Assembly (NCBI GenBank): GCA_033239125.1
Contig: BSWB01000004.1
Coordinates: forward strand, 30,563,501-30,627,500
Reading direction: 5' to 3'
Length of the DNA: 64,000 nucleotides
DNA from: Fagopyrum homotropicum
Taxonomy: Eukaryota > Streptophyta > Magnoliopsida > Caryophyllales > Polygonaceae
Below the pieces are notes generated by a model. That model saw only the letters and a list, made by a program, of their open reading frames with translations. It was not told the origin of the DNA and made no database searches. Below, piece by piece: positions 1-12,794 of this stretch. The position numbers were made by a program, and so were the translations under genes. Position 1 is the stretch's first letter. Each line of letters begins with the position of its first letter.

Positions 1-793
1 ATTTTGCCTCCCTTTACCTATCCGGGAATTTGGAAGCAAGCGAAGTGGTGAAAGCAAGTGGAGTTAAAGTTGAGAAGTGGCTGGAAGTGAAAGTGTTAGA
101 AAGCAATAATAGGTTTGGGGAAGTCAATCATGAAGATGAGTAACTCGGCACCATTCACATAGCCGGGTGTTTGTGTCTTGCCAAAGTCGGATTGACCGAT
201 ATTCCTAACGGGTCATGGTATGTGCATCAAGGGTTTGATGCATCTCGAGAAATTGATGATTGCAGATTTCCTAGGCTTCGGTTATTGTGCACCTCTGTCC
301 ATGCATCCCAAAAAGTAAAGTAAGAAGAAAAAGTGTGAGATAAGCAAAGCTTATTGGTGGAAAATGTTGCAAGTCAAAGTGAAAGTAAAGTTCATCCTTT
401 TCCCGGATTCTAGCACCACATTACCTTACATACATCCCTACCCTACACGTTTCTTGACCTTTCATTTGGGAAGCCCTTGAGACCTTGAGCTTGTTGATTG
501 ACTTAGCGGTTTAAATCGGATTATACATGATTAATTTTGATAATTATGATTTATTATGCATTCTATGATTTTATGCAAAGATGAACAACTTTCCTATATT
601 TATAAAATGTTTTGAGCATGTTGAGTTTTTAATTCCAGGAAGTACTCTCTTAGAGTGATCTATGGTAGTTGCACACCATAAAATGTTTTTGAAAGACTTT
701 TTCATTGATTTTATTGACTTATAATCCATTCTACCTTGTCTTCTATATGAGGAACTTGCTTGGGGACAAGCAAGGGCTAAGTATGGGGTATTT
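1..793 (+). mobile_element. Athila-like copy 1: 3' internal noncoding region (5' part outside window)
   Basis: This stretch aligns nearly base for base with 58159-58946, the noncoding end of the complete Athila-like element later in the window, from the shared start ATTTTGCCTCCC to the purine-rich stretch just before the LTR. It is the last part of the interior of a second copy whose gag-pol lies to the left of the window. No reading frame of interest is present. The sequence before position 794 (GGGGACAAGCAAGGGC, then TATGGGGTATTT) is the likely polypurine region for plus-strand priming. Confidence 0.9.
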
Positions 794-1100
794 TGATAGC
801 ATGAATTATAGTCTATATTTTGGGGTTTGTTTGGACGTTTTATCTTTCATAATCTGCATGTTTGTGTGTATGATATGTGATTATGCTACCATTTCATCTA
901 CCTTTGCGAGAATCGATGTCTACACCTAGTTTTATTGTAATTGCAGGTAATTTGGTACGTTTTGCATCAAAAAGGAGCGAAAGGAGTCATAAGTCATTTA
1001 GAGCTACATCCAGGAAGCATAGCCATGGATTAAAGATTTACTTTGGACCAGTTTTGAGAGATTTCACATTCAGTTGTGACTCACCTCGGATGACCAGAGA

Positions 1101-1154
1101 TTCACCTCGACCGAGGCGATCCAGAGATTCACCTCGACCGAGGCGATCCAGAGA
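1101..1154 (+). repeat. 27-bp tandem duplication carrying CCTCGACCGAGG
   Basis: Two identical 27-bp units (1101-1127, 1128-1154) each contain the inverted-repeat motif CCTCGACCGAGG. The equivalent place in the other Athila LTRs (49585-49611) has one unit, so the number of motif copies has changed between family members. A further partial motif, CTCGACCGAGG, follows near 1161. Confidence 0.9.
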
Positions 1155-1353
1155 CGCCGACTCGACCGAGGCGAATACCTAGGACGCGGCGAGAATATTT
1201 TATTCTTGGGTGAGATCTTTTAAAATTGGAAAGAGATCTTATATTTTTGGGCTTGGCTCCTGGAAGGAAGGAGATATGCAGAATCATATATTTTACCTAT
1301 TTTTATGGGAAAATATCTTTCTAAGATATCTTATCTTTGGAGGGTTATTTTCC

Positions 1354-1362
1354 TATAAAAAG
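1354..1362 (+). promoter_or_regulatory. Probable TATA box of Athila-like LTR (copy 1)
   Basis: TATAAAAAG in TTTTCCTATAAAAAGGGTTG is a near-ideal plant TATA box, kept at 49811-49819 and 59480-59488 in the other LTRs. It probably sets the U3/R boundary shortly downstream; the exact transcription start cannot be read from sequence. Confidence 0.7.
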
Positions 1363-2571
1363 GGTTGGATTTCCACAATTCGAGGAGGCCGCATACAATC
1401 CGCTATCACACGTTTAGGGCTGGACATCTCGCAGCAGCCGCACCCCAGTTTGGGAGAGATTTGAAGAACCTTTTTTGAAGGTTGAAGGAAGATTGAAGTC
1501 CATAGCTTTTATAGCTTTTTGAAGGGTTTTGTAAGATTGTCTTCAATTCTCTCAATTGTTGTCTTGTCTTGTTGGATTGCTATCCAAAGAACGCTTTGTT
1601 GTGATATTTGATTTAGTTATTGAAGTCTTTTCATTAAATTCTTCTTTGTTCAAATATTCACCTTCTTCCCATATATTTGATTAATACTTTTATGATGATG
1701 AGTGGCTAATTTCCTTGTGTGATTCTAGGGTGATTGGCTGAAGGTTGTGGGAAGAACAATGATAGAATAATCTTAGATTCCAGTAGGATCCTGAAAGTTC
1801 GAGTCTTTAACCTTAACCCTAAGCATCTCGTTCAGTCGATGAACATCTCGGCCGGGGTGGAACTCTTCTGACCGAGGTGACTTATCTGATCCATAACTGA
1901 GAGTTAAGTGTTAGAGTTTGCCAAATCCTATTCTTATTACACCTTTCCTGGTTCAAAGCAAGCTTAGGATGAGACTTACCCGGTAATTCCTTAGTTTGTG
2001 TACCAACGATCATAAGTGTAGGTAATAAAGGTTTATCCTTTATTGGGGTTTGAGTGTGCTTTCATCCCATCTTTGTGAGTTAGCCTGAGACTTACCCGGT
2101 AAATGTTGATTCTATTCCCTTAGATGGTGTGTTAGTTTGAGGTTATAGTTCTTTATCTTAATTCCTTGAGACTTACCCGGTAATAGGAGTTACGGTTTAG
2201 GATTAGTGTGTAGTGAGACTTACCCGGTGATCTACTCCACTTTAGTAACACCTTCCCCACGCAAAAATCTCAGCTTTGTCCGCTTATCTATAGATCTTGA
2301 GTTGGAACCACAACTAGATGCTTTAATCCCTAGAACTGCATGTTTGCTTTATTGACTTCTTATTCATCTTTGATTGTGTTAATCGCTCTTGTGGTTAGTA
2401 TTGACATTAGCACACCGTATTGACTTTGTTTCACCGAGTCCCTATGATCGACCCCTGGAATTTTCTTGCTTTTACTACGATTGACCCGTACACTGCGGGT
2501 TCGCATCCTTGTTTTAAGCTTAAGTCTAGGGTTATAAATTTAAAGCTTGCACACACCGTTTGGAGCGAACA

Positions 2572-4312
2572 ATCCTTTTTTAAATTGATTGATCATCTCT
2601 TTATGAGGAATAGGATGTATAGTAAAACACGAATAATAAAAATAAATACATAAATTTAATCCCGTATTTGTCGAGTAGTGTAGTAGTAAAAATTAATAAA
2701 TAACACACTTTATCATAAATTTTAATAATTGCATAAACATGTAAAGTGGTTGATGTTATAAGAAGAAGAAAAAATAAGAGTATTTTTTACAAAAAAGAAA
2801 CATAAATATTATAGAATTAAGCATGTTAACAGTACAATTATACAATAAGTATTATATTCTAAAAGTGTATCTTACCAATATTGATGATAAAAAAAACATT
2901 TTCAAAGGTTAATGATTCTAACTTTGTGCACCTTTGGAAGGAGACTTAAGCCTCTCATTTGTTGAACCCGTTGACATGTAAAATATACTTGATTTTCCAC
3001 GAACCCTTCAACAACAATTGATCATCATAAAGGGTATATTGATTCAATATTTCTCCAAGAGAGTGTTAAAATGGTGTTCATCATCCAACACGTTCAAATT
3101 GAAGTTATTATTACAACGGGTGACTTTTTATGAATAAGACAATTTATCAAAATTCCTCCCGCACGAGCACACTTAACTCCAGAGTTCTTTGTCCTCACTC
3201 GACCACTGAAAAGAAGAATTTTTTTTGACATGGGTAGCAATCCATCCTTATAAGTTAACCATAAATCTCCATTCAAATGATGCAGATAACAATTTTACCA
3301 GGTGGTACCGCTTCTAACTCCAATTTGAACGTATTGGAAGATGAATCCTTTTTTAATGTTTTTGGAGAAAATTTTGGATCAATATAATCTGTTTTGATGA
3401 CCGAATAATGTTGAACGGGTATACTTGTAGAATTTATAGATTCTTTCTATCGTGATTGAAATATATTATAAGGTGTATACAAAAAACAAAAGCAATAATC
3501 ATTATTGAAACTCTCAATTGATTTTACCAACCAACTAAATTAACTATAATATTTAATAATCATATAATATCCAAGTGAATCAACCGATATATTCACTTGT
3601 GTGGGATTAATTATTCATTATCAATATTGTTAGATATTAAGTAACACATCAAAAGATTTATTAGTTTTTTCCATAATATTCATTAAATCTCAAATATTTT
3701 ATATAAAATATTTTTTCTTCATTATTATTTACCAAGTAACTAAATAATATATTATATTAATAACAATAAAACTTCTCATTTATTGAATACAAAAAATAAA
3801 TTTGGCCACCCTAGTTATTTTATTGTACCATAAATATTCTTCCGAAAATCTTCATTTTTATATATATTTTAAGATTTAATATACTATGCTAAATAATACA
3901 CTCAAATAAAATATCATAAAACCAAGTCATCGAATAAAAGAAAACCGATTTCACTAATCCAATTTGTTATTTTTCAAAGAATTTTTCGATGTCAGCATCA
4001 AATTAGACGAAATCAATTATTTTGAATGCAAAATATCAATTATACATAACATAACATTATTAAAGTTTTTAACTAAATGATTTATTATATATGTTTTAAA
4101 ATACTATTGCATTCAATTAAATGAATAAAAACCTAATTTTATCAATATGCTTAGATATTTTACGCAAAACCCTTTTTGGTTAGATAACAAATTAAGATAG
4201 TTTCTTTACTTTTATCCAAAATTATGAAAACATCAAGGAAACTATACATACATCAAACCCATTTAATAAATCCTATTGTCAAATACAATAAAATCAACAA
4301 AAATATATGAAT
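2572..4312. repeat. Satellite unit A (about 1741 bp)
   Basis: First unit of an AT-rich tandem array. I place the unit start at ATCCTTTTTTAAATTG; the same sequence recurs at 4313, 9336, 11065 and 12795. Unit A is slightly longer and more diverged than units B-D: it has an extra short segment near 3765-3780 (AACTTCTCATT before TATTGAATAC) and several substitutions. It contains no convincing gene. The short reverse-strand open frame at 3094-3276 has no ATG at its start and recurs in every unit. Confidence 0.9.
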
Positions 4313-4617
4313 ATCCTTTTTTAAATTGATTGATCATCTCTTTATGAGGAATAGGATGTATAGTAAAACACGAATAATAAAAATAAATACATAAATTTAA
4401 TCCCGTATTTGTCGAGTAGTGTAGTAGTAAAAATTAATAAATAACACACTTTATCATAAATTTTAATAATTGCATAAACATGTAAAGTGGTTGATGTTAT
4501 AAGAAGAAGAAAAAATAAGAGTATTTTTTACAAAAAAGAAACAGAAATATTATAGAATTAAGCATGTTAACAGTACAATTATACAATAAGTATTATATTC
4601 TAGAAGTGTATCTTACC
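4313..4617. repeat. Satellite unit B, first part (interrupted)
   Basis: The first 305 bp of the second satellite unit, ending in TTACC (4613-4617), the left copy of the target-site duplication made by the solo LTR. The unit resumes at 7912. Without the insertion and one duplication copy, unit B is about 1729 bp. Confidence 0.92.
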
Positions 4618-5346
4618 TGTAACACCCCAAGTTCTCGGAACTCGGGGAGCTACTGGTTAGGACCTCACAATGGGTCCCGACCTTGGTTTAACAACAACTT
4701 TACTAGGATCTTACAACAAGGCACAAATGTAATTAAAAACAATTTCTAAAACATAATATTTTTAATGGTATGAAAGTACACATGTGACAGCCTTACAAAC
4801 ATATATAAAGATACATAACATGCATGACGTATGGAAGACTCCCCCGTCCCCATCTAATGAGTACGTGGACCCGGCTGACCATCCGTTCCGGATCTCTCTG
4901 CAACTGTCTATCTCTACAGATCTACAGCACGGATAAACCGTTAGCTAACAATCCAAATATAAGAAGAATAACAATAGCACAAACACACGCAGAAAAATTA
5001 TAAACAAACATCATGCTGGCACTCAACCGTTTATTATCTATTATTTAAGTGATTCACATTATTCAATTTAAGTTGTGGCACGAGAGCTATTAACAGCTCT
5101 CGCCTCCGTTCCTTATCCAACTGGGTGTAGGTCTAGCTGACCTCCGCCGGTAGCATCACTACAAACCGAGTATGGACTAGTCCCTAAAGAAACCCCCAGC
5201 GCTCGCAAGCTAACTGAGCAGAATGTCACCGCCCGTTACTCTTAGGCCAAGTATAGGTCGGTAAATATATATCACAACCTATCTCTCTAAACATTTCAAT
5301 CACACGCCACTATCATCATTCATGCTCATATTTAGAAGTCAGCTAA

Positions 5347-5365
5347 GTAAGCCCAAAGGACTTAC
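5347..5365 (-). promoter_or_regulatory. Conserved LTR hairpin with splice-donor consensus (solo LTR)
   Basis: In element orientation this reads GTAAGTCCTTTGGGCTTAC, an 8-bp stem with a G-T wobble and 3-base loop, preceded by CAG so that CAG|GTAAGT matches the 5' splice-site consensus. The same structure occurs at 13777, 24798, 31797, 39901 and 43541 in other LTRs. Confidence 0.55.
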
Positions 5366-5879
5366 CTGATATAAAGCTCGACTCTTTGTAAACCAACTCG
5401 CTCTGTAAACTGTAGCAACTCAGTTGCCTGTCAAAGGAGATAAGTGCATTAGCACACTCCTACGTAGTTAGAAGTCTAAGACTTCTAAAATAGAATAATG
5501 TATTAAGACATAACTAGTTGCAGTATTAATTTAGGGTAAAATGACCATTTTACCCTTGGTCCCGAAATTCCCGAAAATTCTAAAATTCATGTCTAAACTC
5601 CTATTTGAGATTCTAAAATCATATTCTAACTCCCAAATCTTCGTTTGGTTCCAAGCTAACATTTTTCCTACGTTTCTATTTTCCGGGAAATCGTAAAGGT
5701 CTAACTTCGATTCCAAATATAAAATTCGTAACCGCTTATAAAAATTCCGACTTAAATCCCTAGATTATCTATGATGTCCTATCTAACTTTAGGAGAAAGA
5801 ATTTCTCCCAACTGTTCATTCAACAGTTTTATAAAAATTCCTAAAGTTGACTACTCCCTTTACAAATTCTATACTTAGC

Positions 5880-6600
5880 CAAAATCTGAGTACACTTTGA
5901 AAAATCATAACTCCTAAACCACTCACTGGATTTATCCCAAATTTTGATATGTTCTACTATAAAATCTTACCTATAATATATCCAAAATTCAGCCGGAAAG
6001 GATATAAAGAGCTTATTCAAAATCATCTCACAAAACAGCATTACTTGCTGTTTTCCCCCAACACTAAGTACATATATAAAAACGTCAACTTTGAAACACA
6101 ATAACTCTCGAACCGTAACTCCGATTCTTCCCAAATTTTAATATGATCTACAACAAGATGTCAACTATATCATATAAAAAATTCAAGCCTAACAGAGATT
6201 AAAAGCCTATTCCAAACTATCTCACAAAACAGCATCCCATGCTGTTTTTCTCAACTCAGCACATTTATAAAACTGAACTTTGAAACCCCATATCTCTCAA
6301 ACCATAACATGGATTCCTCTGAAATTTTTGTATGATCTACTATACTATATCAACTATAACGTGTAAAAAATTCAAGTCTAATAGAAGTCAATAACCCCTC
6401 CAAATTTATTCCACAAAACTGTATCTCAAGCAAATTTCCTCAACTCAGCATTCTAAACGAAAAACTGCATGAATAGCCAACTTCGGGGTACTATAACTCT
6501 CACACCGTAACTCCGATTGTTCCCAAATTTTAGTATGATATACTATGCAACACTGACTACGACATACCCGAAAATCAGCCTCAAAAGAAGAGTCTAACGT
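5880..6600 (-). repeat. About four degenerate repeats of roughly 200 bp inside the solo LTR
   Basis: The block ACTTTGAAA...ATAACTCTCGAACCGTAACTCCGATT...CCCAAATTTTAATATGATCTAC recurs with substitutions starting near 5893, 6090, 6278 and 6480. Between blocks lies a recurring CTCACAAAACAGCAT...TGCTGTTTT segment. This looks like internal LTR tandem duplication, presumably in the U3 (regulatory) part. Confidence 0.8.
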
Positions 6601-7587
6601 ACCCAAATTTGTACCCGAAGTTCACTGCTCGTCCCTTCTAAAAAAATTCAGAAAACGCCTCTATCTTCACAGTTTCTTCTATGGAAGTTCTGGGCATGAT
6701 TAGGAGATATAATAGGCATTCATTAGACATGAAATATGTGGAAGGAAGTGCAAGAAAGAGAAGAGTATCACCCTTACCCTAATCCATGACTTGAGCGAGA
6801 GGATGAAGATGGCACAAGGTTTCTGTCAAAGCTGTTGTTGCTCAAGAGAGGAGAGGCATCATGTGCTTACTCGCCTGCAGGAATGAAATTCTCCCTCCCT
6901 GTGGAGTTGCCAGTACCGACAGGAGTATCAAGAAGGCAAGGCCCGAAGGATGAGATCAAAAGGATGGGCGTTGTTGCTGCACATGGGTCTTTCAAGGCTT
7001 GTGTGGCTGCTACTGTCGACCGGCTCAAGAGAAGGAGTTGAGGGCTCAGTTACAGTTGTTGGCTGCTTGCAAGGAGAGAAGGAAGGTAGGGAGGTGTTGG
7101 TGCGGCGCGACGGAGTCACTGGAGGAGAGTTGAGGGCCGAGGACTAGAGTTGCTTGAGAGGGAGGTGCACGCTGCAGCAGATGGCGTCTCCCTTGGCTAC
7201 ACATGGAGGAGATGGCCGCTGTTACTTCTCGCAGCAAGAAGGAAGGAGGGTGGCGAGGTCGATGCGGAAATGAAAGGGAACGGGGCTGGCGTGAATCTGG
7301 ATGGAAGCCAAGCGTGACTGGAAAGGGAAGGAGATCAGCGTGGGATCATTCTCAGCGAGATTCTCGGCCGTTACTTGGAGATGGGGAGAGAGGTCGACGG
7401 TTGCCCTTTTCTTCGGCTGCTGCACGTCACTGTCCAGCACACAATGGAGGGTTACTTCGGGCCACGTCCAGTTGGGCTTCCTGGGCTGCTCCGATCTGTG
7501 TAGACAAGTGAGAAGCAATGGGTTGGCATGTAAATCCAACAAGAACATGGGCTGAAAACAAGGTAAGCATTAGAGTGGGCTGATGTT

Positions 7588-7722
7588 GTCAAGGCCTTGT
7601 CAAAACTTGTCATGGCCTTGTCAAGCCCATGCATGGCCTTGTCAAGCCCATGCATGGCCTTGTCATGATCTCGTCATGGTCTCGTCAAAAGGACGTCATG
7701 ACTTTGTCAAGGACATGTCATG
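7588..7722. repeat. Short tandem repeats of CATGGCCTTGTCAAGCC
   Basis: CATGGCCTTGTCAAGCC recurs about every 25 bp (for example 7611-7660), decaying into shorter TTGTCA/CTCGTCA repeats up to about 7722. This is simple tandem expansion in the LTR of 4618-7906. Confidence 0.8.
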
Positions 7723-7911
7723 ATATAAACTAGGGTTTGATAGATTAGGGTTTGATATAAAAATCTTATCATTTTATGTGAAGCGAGATTACATAAAATG
7801 ATAAAATTTGAGATATTGTGTCCGACTAGGTAGACATATAAGGGTCAACGGATCGAAATCCGGTTTGTTACGGAATTAAATGAAGTGAAAAATTCCGGAT
7901 ATTACATTACC

Positions 7912-9335
7912 TATATTGATGATAAAAAAAACATTTTCAAAGGTTAATGACTCTAACTTTGTGCACCTTTGGAAGGAGACTTAAGCCTCTCATTTGTTGA
8001 ACCCGTTAACATGTAAAATATACTTGATTTTCCACGAACCCTTCAACAACAATTGATCATCATAAAGGGTATATTGATTCAATATTTCTCCAAGAGAGTG
8101 TTAAAATGGTGTTCATCATCCAACACGTTCAAATTGAAGTTATTATTACAACGGGTGACTTTTTATGAATAAGACAATTTATCAAAATTGCTTCCGCACG
8201 AGCACACTTAACTTCAGAGTTCTTTGTCCTCACTCGACCACTGAAAAGAAGAATTTTTTTTGACATGGGTAGCAATCCATCCTTATAAGTTAACCATAAA
8301 TCTCCATTCAAATGATGCAGATAACAATTTTACCAGGTGTTACCGCTTCTAACTGCAATTTGAACGTATTGGAAGATGAATCCGTTTTTAATGTTTTTGG
8401 AGAAAATTTTGGATCAATATAATCTGTTTTGATGACCGAATAATGTTGAACGGGTATACTTGTAGAATTTATAGATTCTTTCTATCGTGATTGAAATATA
8501 TTATAAGGTGTATACAAAAAACAAAAGCAATAATCATTATTGAAACTCTCAATTGATTTTACCAACCAACTAAATTAACTATAATATTTAATAATCATAT
8601 AATATCCAAGTGAATCAACCGATATATTCACTTGTGTGGGATTAATTATTCATTATCAATATTGTTAGATATTAAGTAACACATCAAAAGATTTATTACT
8701 TTTTTTCCATAATATTCTTTAAATCTCTAATATTTTATATAAAATATTTTTTATTCATTATTATTTACTAAGTAACTAAATAATATATTATATTAATAAC
8801 AATATATTGAATACAAAAAATAAATTTGGCCACCCTAGTTATTTTATTGTACCATAAATATTCTTCCGAAAATCTCATTTTTATATATATTTTAAGATTT
8901 AATATACTATGCTAAATAATACACTCAAATAAAATATCATAAAACCAAGTCATCGAATAAAAGAAAACCGATTTCACTAATCCAATTTGTTATTTTTCAA
9001 AGAATTTTTCGATGTCAGCATCAAATTAGACGAAATCAATTATTTTGAATGCAAAATATCAATTATACATAACATAATATTATTAAAGTTTTTAACTAAA
9101 TGATTTATTATATATGTTTTAAAATACTATTGCATTCAATTAAATGAATAAAAACCTAATTTTATCAATATGCTTAGATATTTTACGCAAAACCCTTTTT
9201 GGTTAGATAACAAATTAAGATAGTTTCTTTACTTTTATCCAAAATTATGAAAACATCAAGGAAACTATACATACATCCAACCCATTTAATAAATCCTATT
9301 GTCAAATACAATAGAATCAACAAAAATATATGAAT
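7912..9335. repeat. Satellite unit B, second part
   Basis: Continues unit B directly after the right target duplication TTACC (7907-7911). It matches unit C and D almost base for base. It includes another copy of the short non-ATG reverse frame (8129-8311). There is nothing else in this stretch. Confidence 0.92.
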
Positions 9336-11064
9336 ATCCTTTTTTAAATTGATTGATCATCTCTTTATGAGGAATAGGATGTATAGTAAAACACGAATAA
9401 TAAAAATAAATACATAAATTTAATCCCGTATTTGTCGAGTAGTGTAGTAGTAAAAATTAATAAATAACACACTTTATCATAAATTTTAATAATTGCATAA
9501 ACATGTAAAGTGGTTGATGTTATAAGAAGAAGAAAAAATAAGAGTATTTTTTACAAAAAAGAAACATAAATATTATAGAATTAAGCATGTTAATAGTACA
9601 ATTATACAATAAGTATTATATTCTAAAAGTGTATCTTACCAATATTGATGATAAAAAAAACATTTTCAAAGGTTAATGACTCTAACTTTGTGCACCTTTG
9701 GAAGGAGACTTAAGCCTCTCATTTGTTGAACCCGTTGACATGTAAAATATACTTGGTTTTCCACGAACCCTTCAACAACAATTGATCATCATAAAGGGTA
9801 TATTGATTCAATATTTCTCCAAGAGAGTGTTAAAATGGTGTTCATCATCCAACACGTTCAAATTGAAGTTATTATTACAACGGGTGACTTTTTATGAATA
9901 AGACAATTTATCAAAATTGCTCCCGCACGAGCACACTTAACTTCAGAGTTCTTTATTCTCACTCGACCACTGAAAAGAAGAATTTTTTTTGACATGGGTA
10001 GCAATCCATCCTTATAAGTTAACCATAAATCTCCATTCAAATGATGCAGATAACAATTTTACCAGGTGTTACCGGTTCTAACTCCAATTTGAACGTATTT
10101 GAAGATGAATCCGTTTTTAATGTTTTTGGAGAAAATTTTGGATCAATATAATCTGTTTTGATGACCGAATAATGTTGAACGGGTATACTTGTAGAATTTA
10201 TAGATTCTTTCTATCGTGATTGAAATATATTATAAGGTGTATACAAAAAACAAAAGCAATAATCATTATTGAAATTCTCAATTGATTTTACCAACCAACT
10301 AAATTAACTATAATATTTAATAATCATATAATATCCAAGTGAATCAACCGATATATTCACTTGTGTGGGATTAATTATTCATTATCAATATTGTTAGATA
10401 TTAAGTAACACATCAAAAGATTTATTAGTTTTTTTCCATAATATTCTTTAAATCTCTAATATTTTATATAAAATATTTTTTATTCATTATTATTTACTAA
10501 GTAACTAAATAATATATTATATTAATAACAATATATTGAATACAAAAAATAAATTTGGCCACCCTAGTTATTTTATTGTACCATAAATATTCTTCCGAAA
10601 ATCTAATTTTTATATATATTTTAAGATTTAATATACTATGCTAAATAATACACTCAAATAAAATATCATAAAACCAAGTCATCGAATAAAAGAAAACCGA
10701 TTTCACTAATCCAATTTGTTATTTTTCAAAGAATTTTTCGATGTCAGCATCAAATTAGACGAAATCAATTATTTTGAATGCAAAATATCAATTATACATA
10801 ACATAATATTATTAAAGTTTTTAACTAAATGATTTATTATATATGTTTTAAAATACTATTGCATTCAATTAAATGAATAAAAACCTAATTTTATCAATAT
10901 GCTTAGATATTTTACGCAAAACCCTTTTTGGTTAGATAACAAATTAAGATAGTTTCTTTACTTTTATCCAAAATTATGAAAACATCAAGGAAACTATACA
11001 TACATCCAACCCATTTAATAAATCCTATTGTCAAATACAATAGAATCAACAAAAATATATGAAT
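9336..11064. repeat. Satellite unit C (1729 bp)
   Basis: Complete uninterrupted unit, 1729 bp from ATCCTTTTTT to the next ATCCTTTTTT. AT-rich with few substitutions relative to units B and D. No gene recognised. Confidence 0.93.
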
Positions 11065-12794
11065 ATCCTTTTTTAAATTGATTGATCATCTCTTTATAAG
11101 GAATAGGATGTATAGTAAAACACGAATAATAAAAATAAATACATAAATTTAATCCCGTATTTGTCGAGTAGTGTAGTAGTAAAAATTAATAAATAACACA
11201 CTTTATCATAAATTTTAATAATTGCATAAACATGTAAAGTGGTTGATGTTATAAGAAGAAGAAAAAATAAGAGTATTTTTTACAAAAAAGAAACATAAAT
11301 ATTATAGAATTAAGCATGTTAATAGTACAATTATACAATAAGTATTATATTCTAAAAGTGTATCTTACCAATATTGATGATAAAAAAAACATTTTCAAAG
11401 GTTAATGACTCTAACTTTGTGCACCTTTGGAAGGAGACTTAAGCCTCTCATTTGTTGAACCCGTTGACATGTAAAATATACTTGGTTTTCCACGAACCCT
11501 TCAACAACAATTGATCATCATAAAGGGTATATTGATTCAATATTTCTCCAAGAGAGTGTTAAAATGGTGTTCATCATCCAACACGTTCAAATTGAAGTTA
11601 TTATTACAACGGGTGACTTTTTATGAATAAGACAATTTATCAAAATTGCTCCCGGACGAGCACACTTAACTTCAGAGTTCTTTGTTCTCACTCGACCACT
11701 GAAAAGAAGAATTTTTTTTGACATGGGTAGCAATCCATCCTTATAAGTTAACCATAAATCTCCATTCAAATGATGCAGATAACAATTTTACCAGGTGTTA
11801 CCGCTTCTAACTCCAATTTGAACGTATTGGAAGATGAATCCGTTTTTAATGTTTTTGGAGAAAATTTTGGATCAATATAATCTGTTTTGATGACCGAATA
11901 ATGTTGAACGGGTATACTTGTAGAATTTATAGATTCTTTCTATCGTGATTGAAATATATTATAAGGTGTATACAAAAAACAAAAGCAATAATCATTATTG
12001 AAATTCTCAATTGATTTTACCAACCAACTAAATAAACTATAATATTTAATAATCATATAATATCCAAGTGAATCAACCGATATATTTACTTGTGTGGGAT
12101 TAATTATTCATTATCAATATTGTTAGATATTAAGTAACACATCAAAAGATTTATTAGTTTTTTTCCATAATATTCTTTAAATGTCAAATATTTTATATAA
12201 AATATTTTTTATTCATTATTATTTACTAAGTAACTAAATAATATATTATATTAATCACAATATATTGAATACAAAAAATAAATTTGGCCACCCTAGTTAT
12301 TTTATTGTACCATAAATATTCTTCCGAAAATCTTCATTTTTATATATATTTTAAGATTTAATAGATTATGCTAAATAATACACTCAAATAAAATATCATA
12401 AAACCAAGTCATCGAATAAAAGAAAACCGATTTCACTAATCCAATTTGTTATTTTTCAAAGAATTTTTCGATGTCAGCATCAAATTAGACGAAATCAATT
12501 ATTTTGAATGCAAAATATCAATTATACATAACATAATATTATTAAAGTTTTTAACTAAATGATTTATTATATATGTTTTAAAATACTATTGCATTCAATT
12601 AAATGAATAAAAACCTAATTTTATCAATATGCTTAGATATTTTACGCAAAACCCTTTTTGGTTAGATAGCAAATTAAGATAGTTTCTTTACTTTTATCCA
12701 AAATTATGAAAACATCAAGGAAACTATACATACATCCAACCCATTTAATAAATCCTATTGTCAAATACAATAGAATCAACAAAAATATATGAAT
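11065..12794. repeat. Satellite unit D (1730 bp)
   Basis: Complete unit, head-to-tail with unit C. Differences from C are scattered substitutions and small indels, as expected of a homogenised array. Confidence 0.93.

Larger units (their letters stand above)
794..2571 (+). mobile_element. Athila-like copy 1: 3' LTR
   Basis: The LTR runs from TGATAGCATG to GGAGCGAACA (TG...CA ends), 1778 bp, and is homologous to the LTR pair at 49278-51030 and 58947-60699. It differs from them by many substitutions and by a 27-bp tandem duplication at 1101-1154. The next base starts satellite sequence (ATCCTTTTTT), so this copy sits in the same array as the other elements; the expected duplication ATCCT (2572-2576) cannot be confirmed because the 5' LTR is outside the window. 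Four copies of GAGACTTACCCGGTRA begin at 1971, 2087, 2168 and 2215. Confidence 0.92.
4618..7906 (-). mobile_element. Solo LTR of a Tekay-like Ty3/gypsy element (3289 bp)
   Basis: TGTAACACCCC at the left and CCGGATATTACA at the right are LTR termini in reverse orientation. A 5-bp duplication TTACC flanks it (4613-4617 and 7907-7911). There is no primer-binding site, interior or second LTR, so this is a solo LTR left by recombination between two LTRs. Its termini, the block near GGACCTCACAATGGGTCCCG and the hairpin at 5347-5365 are shared with the Tekay-type LTRs at 13033 and 41740, but most of it differs, so it is a separate family. GC-rich open frames at about 6835-7655 lie on both strands of the LTR and have no recognisable product. 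Confidence 0.9.

Noticed and set aside
705..929. Hydrophobic short frame (also 58816-59082) that could look like a membrane peptide
   Set aside because: It crosses the internal region/LTR boundary of the Athila elements; not conserved as a gene.
1101..1154. CRISPR-like repeat structure
   Set aside because: Only two contiguous 27-bp units without spacers, in a plant LTR.
3094..3276. 60-codon reverse-strand open frame recurring in all satellite units (also 8129, 9858, 11587, 63721)
   Set aside because: It begins with TTG, not ATG, and differences between units within it are mostly amino-acid-changing, so there is no sign of selection; its persistence follows from the similarity of the units.
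6835..7655. Cluster of overlapping frames on both strands
   Set aside because: Inside the solo LTR; compositional artefacts with no recognised product.
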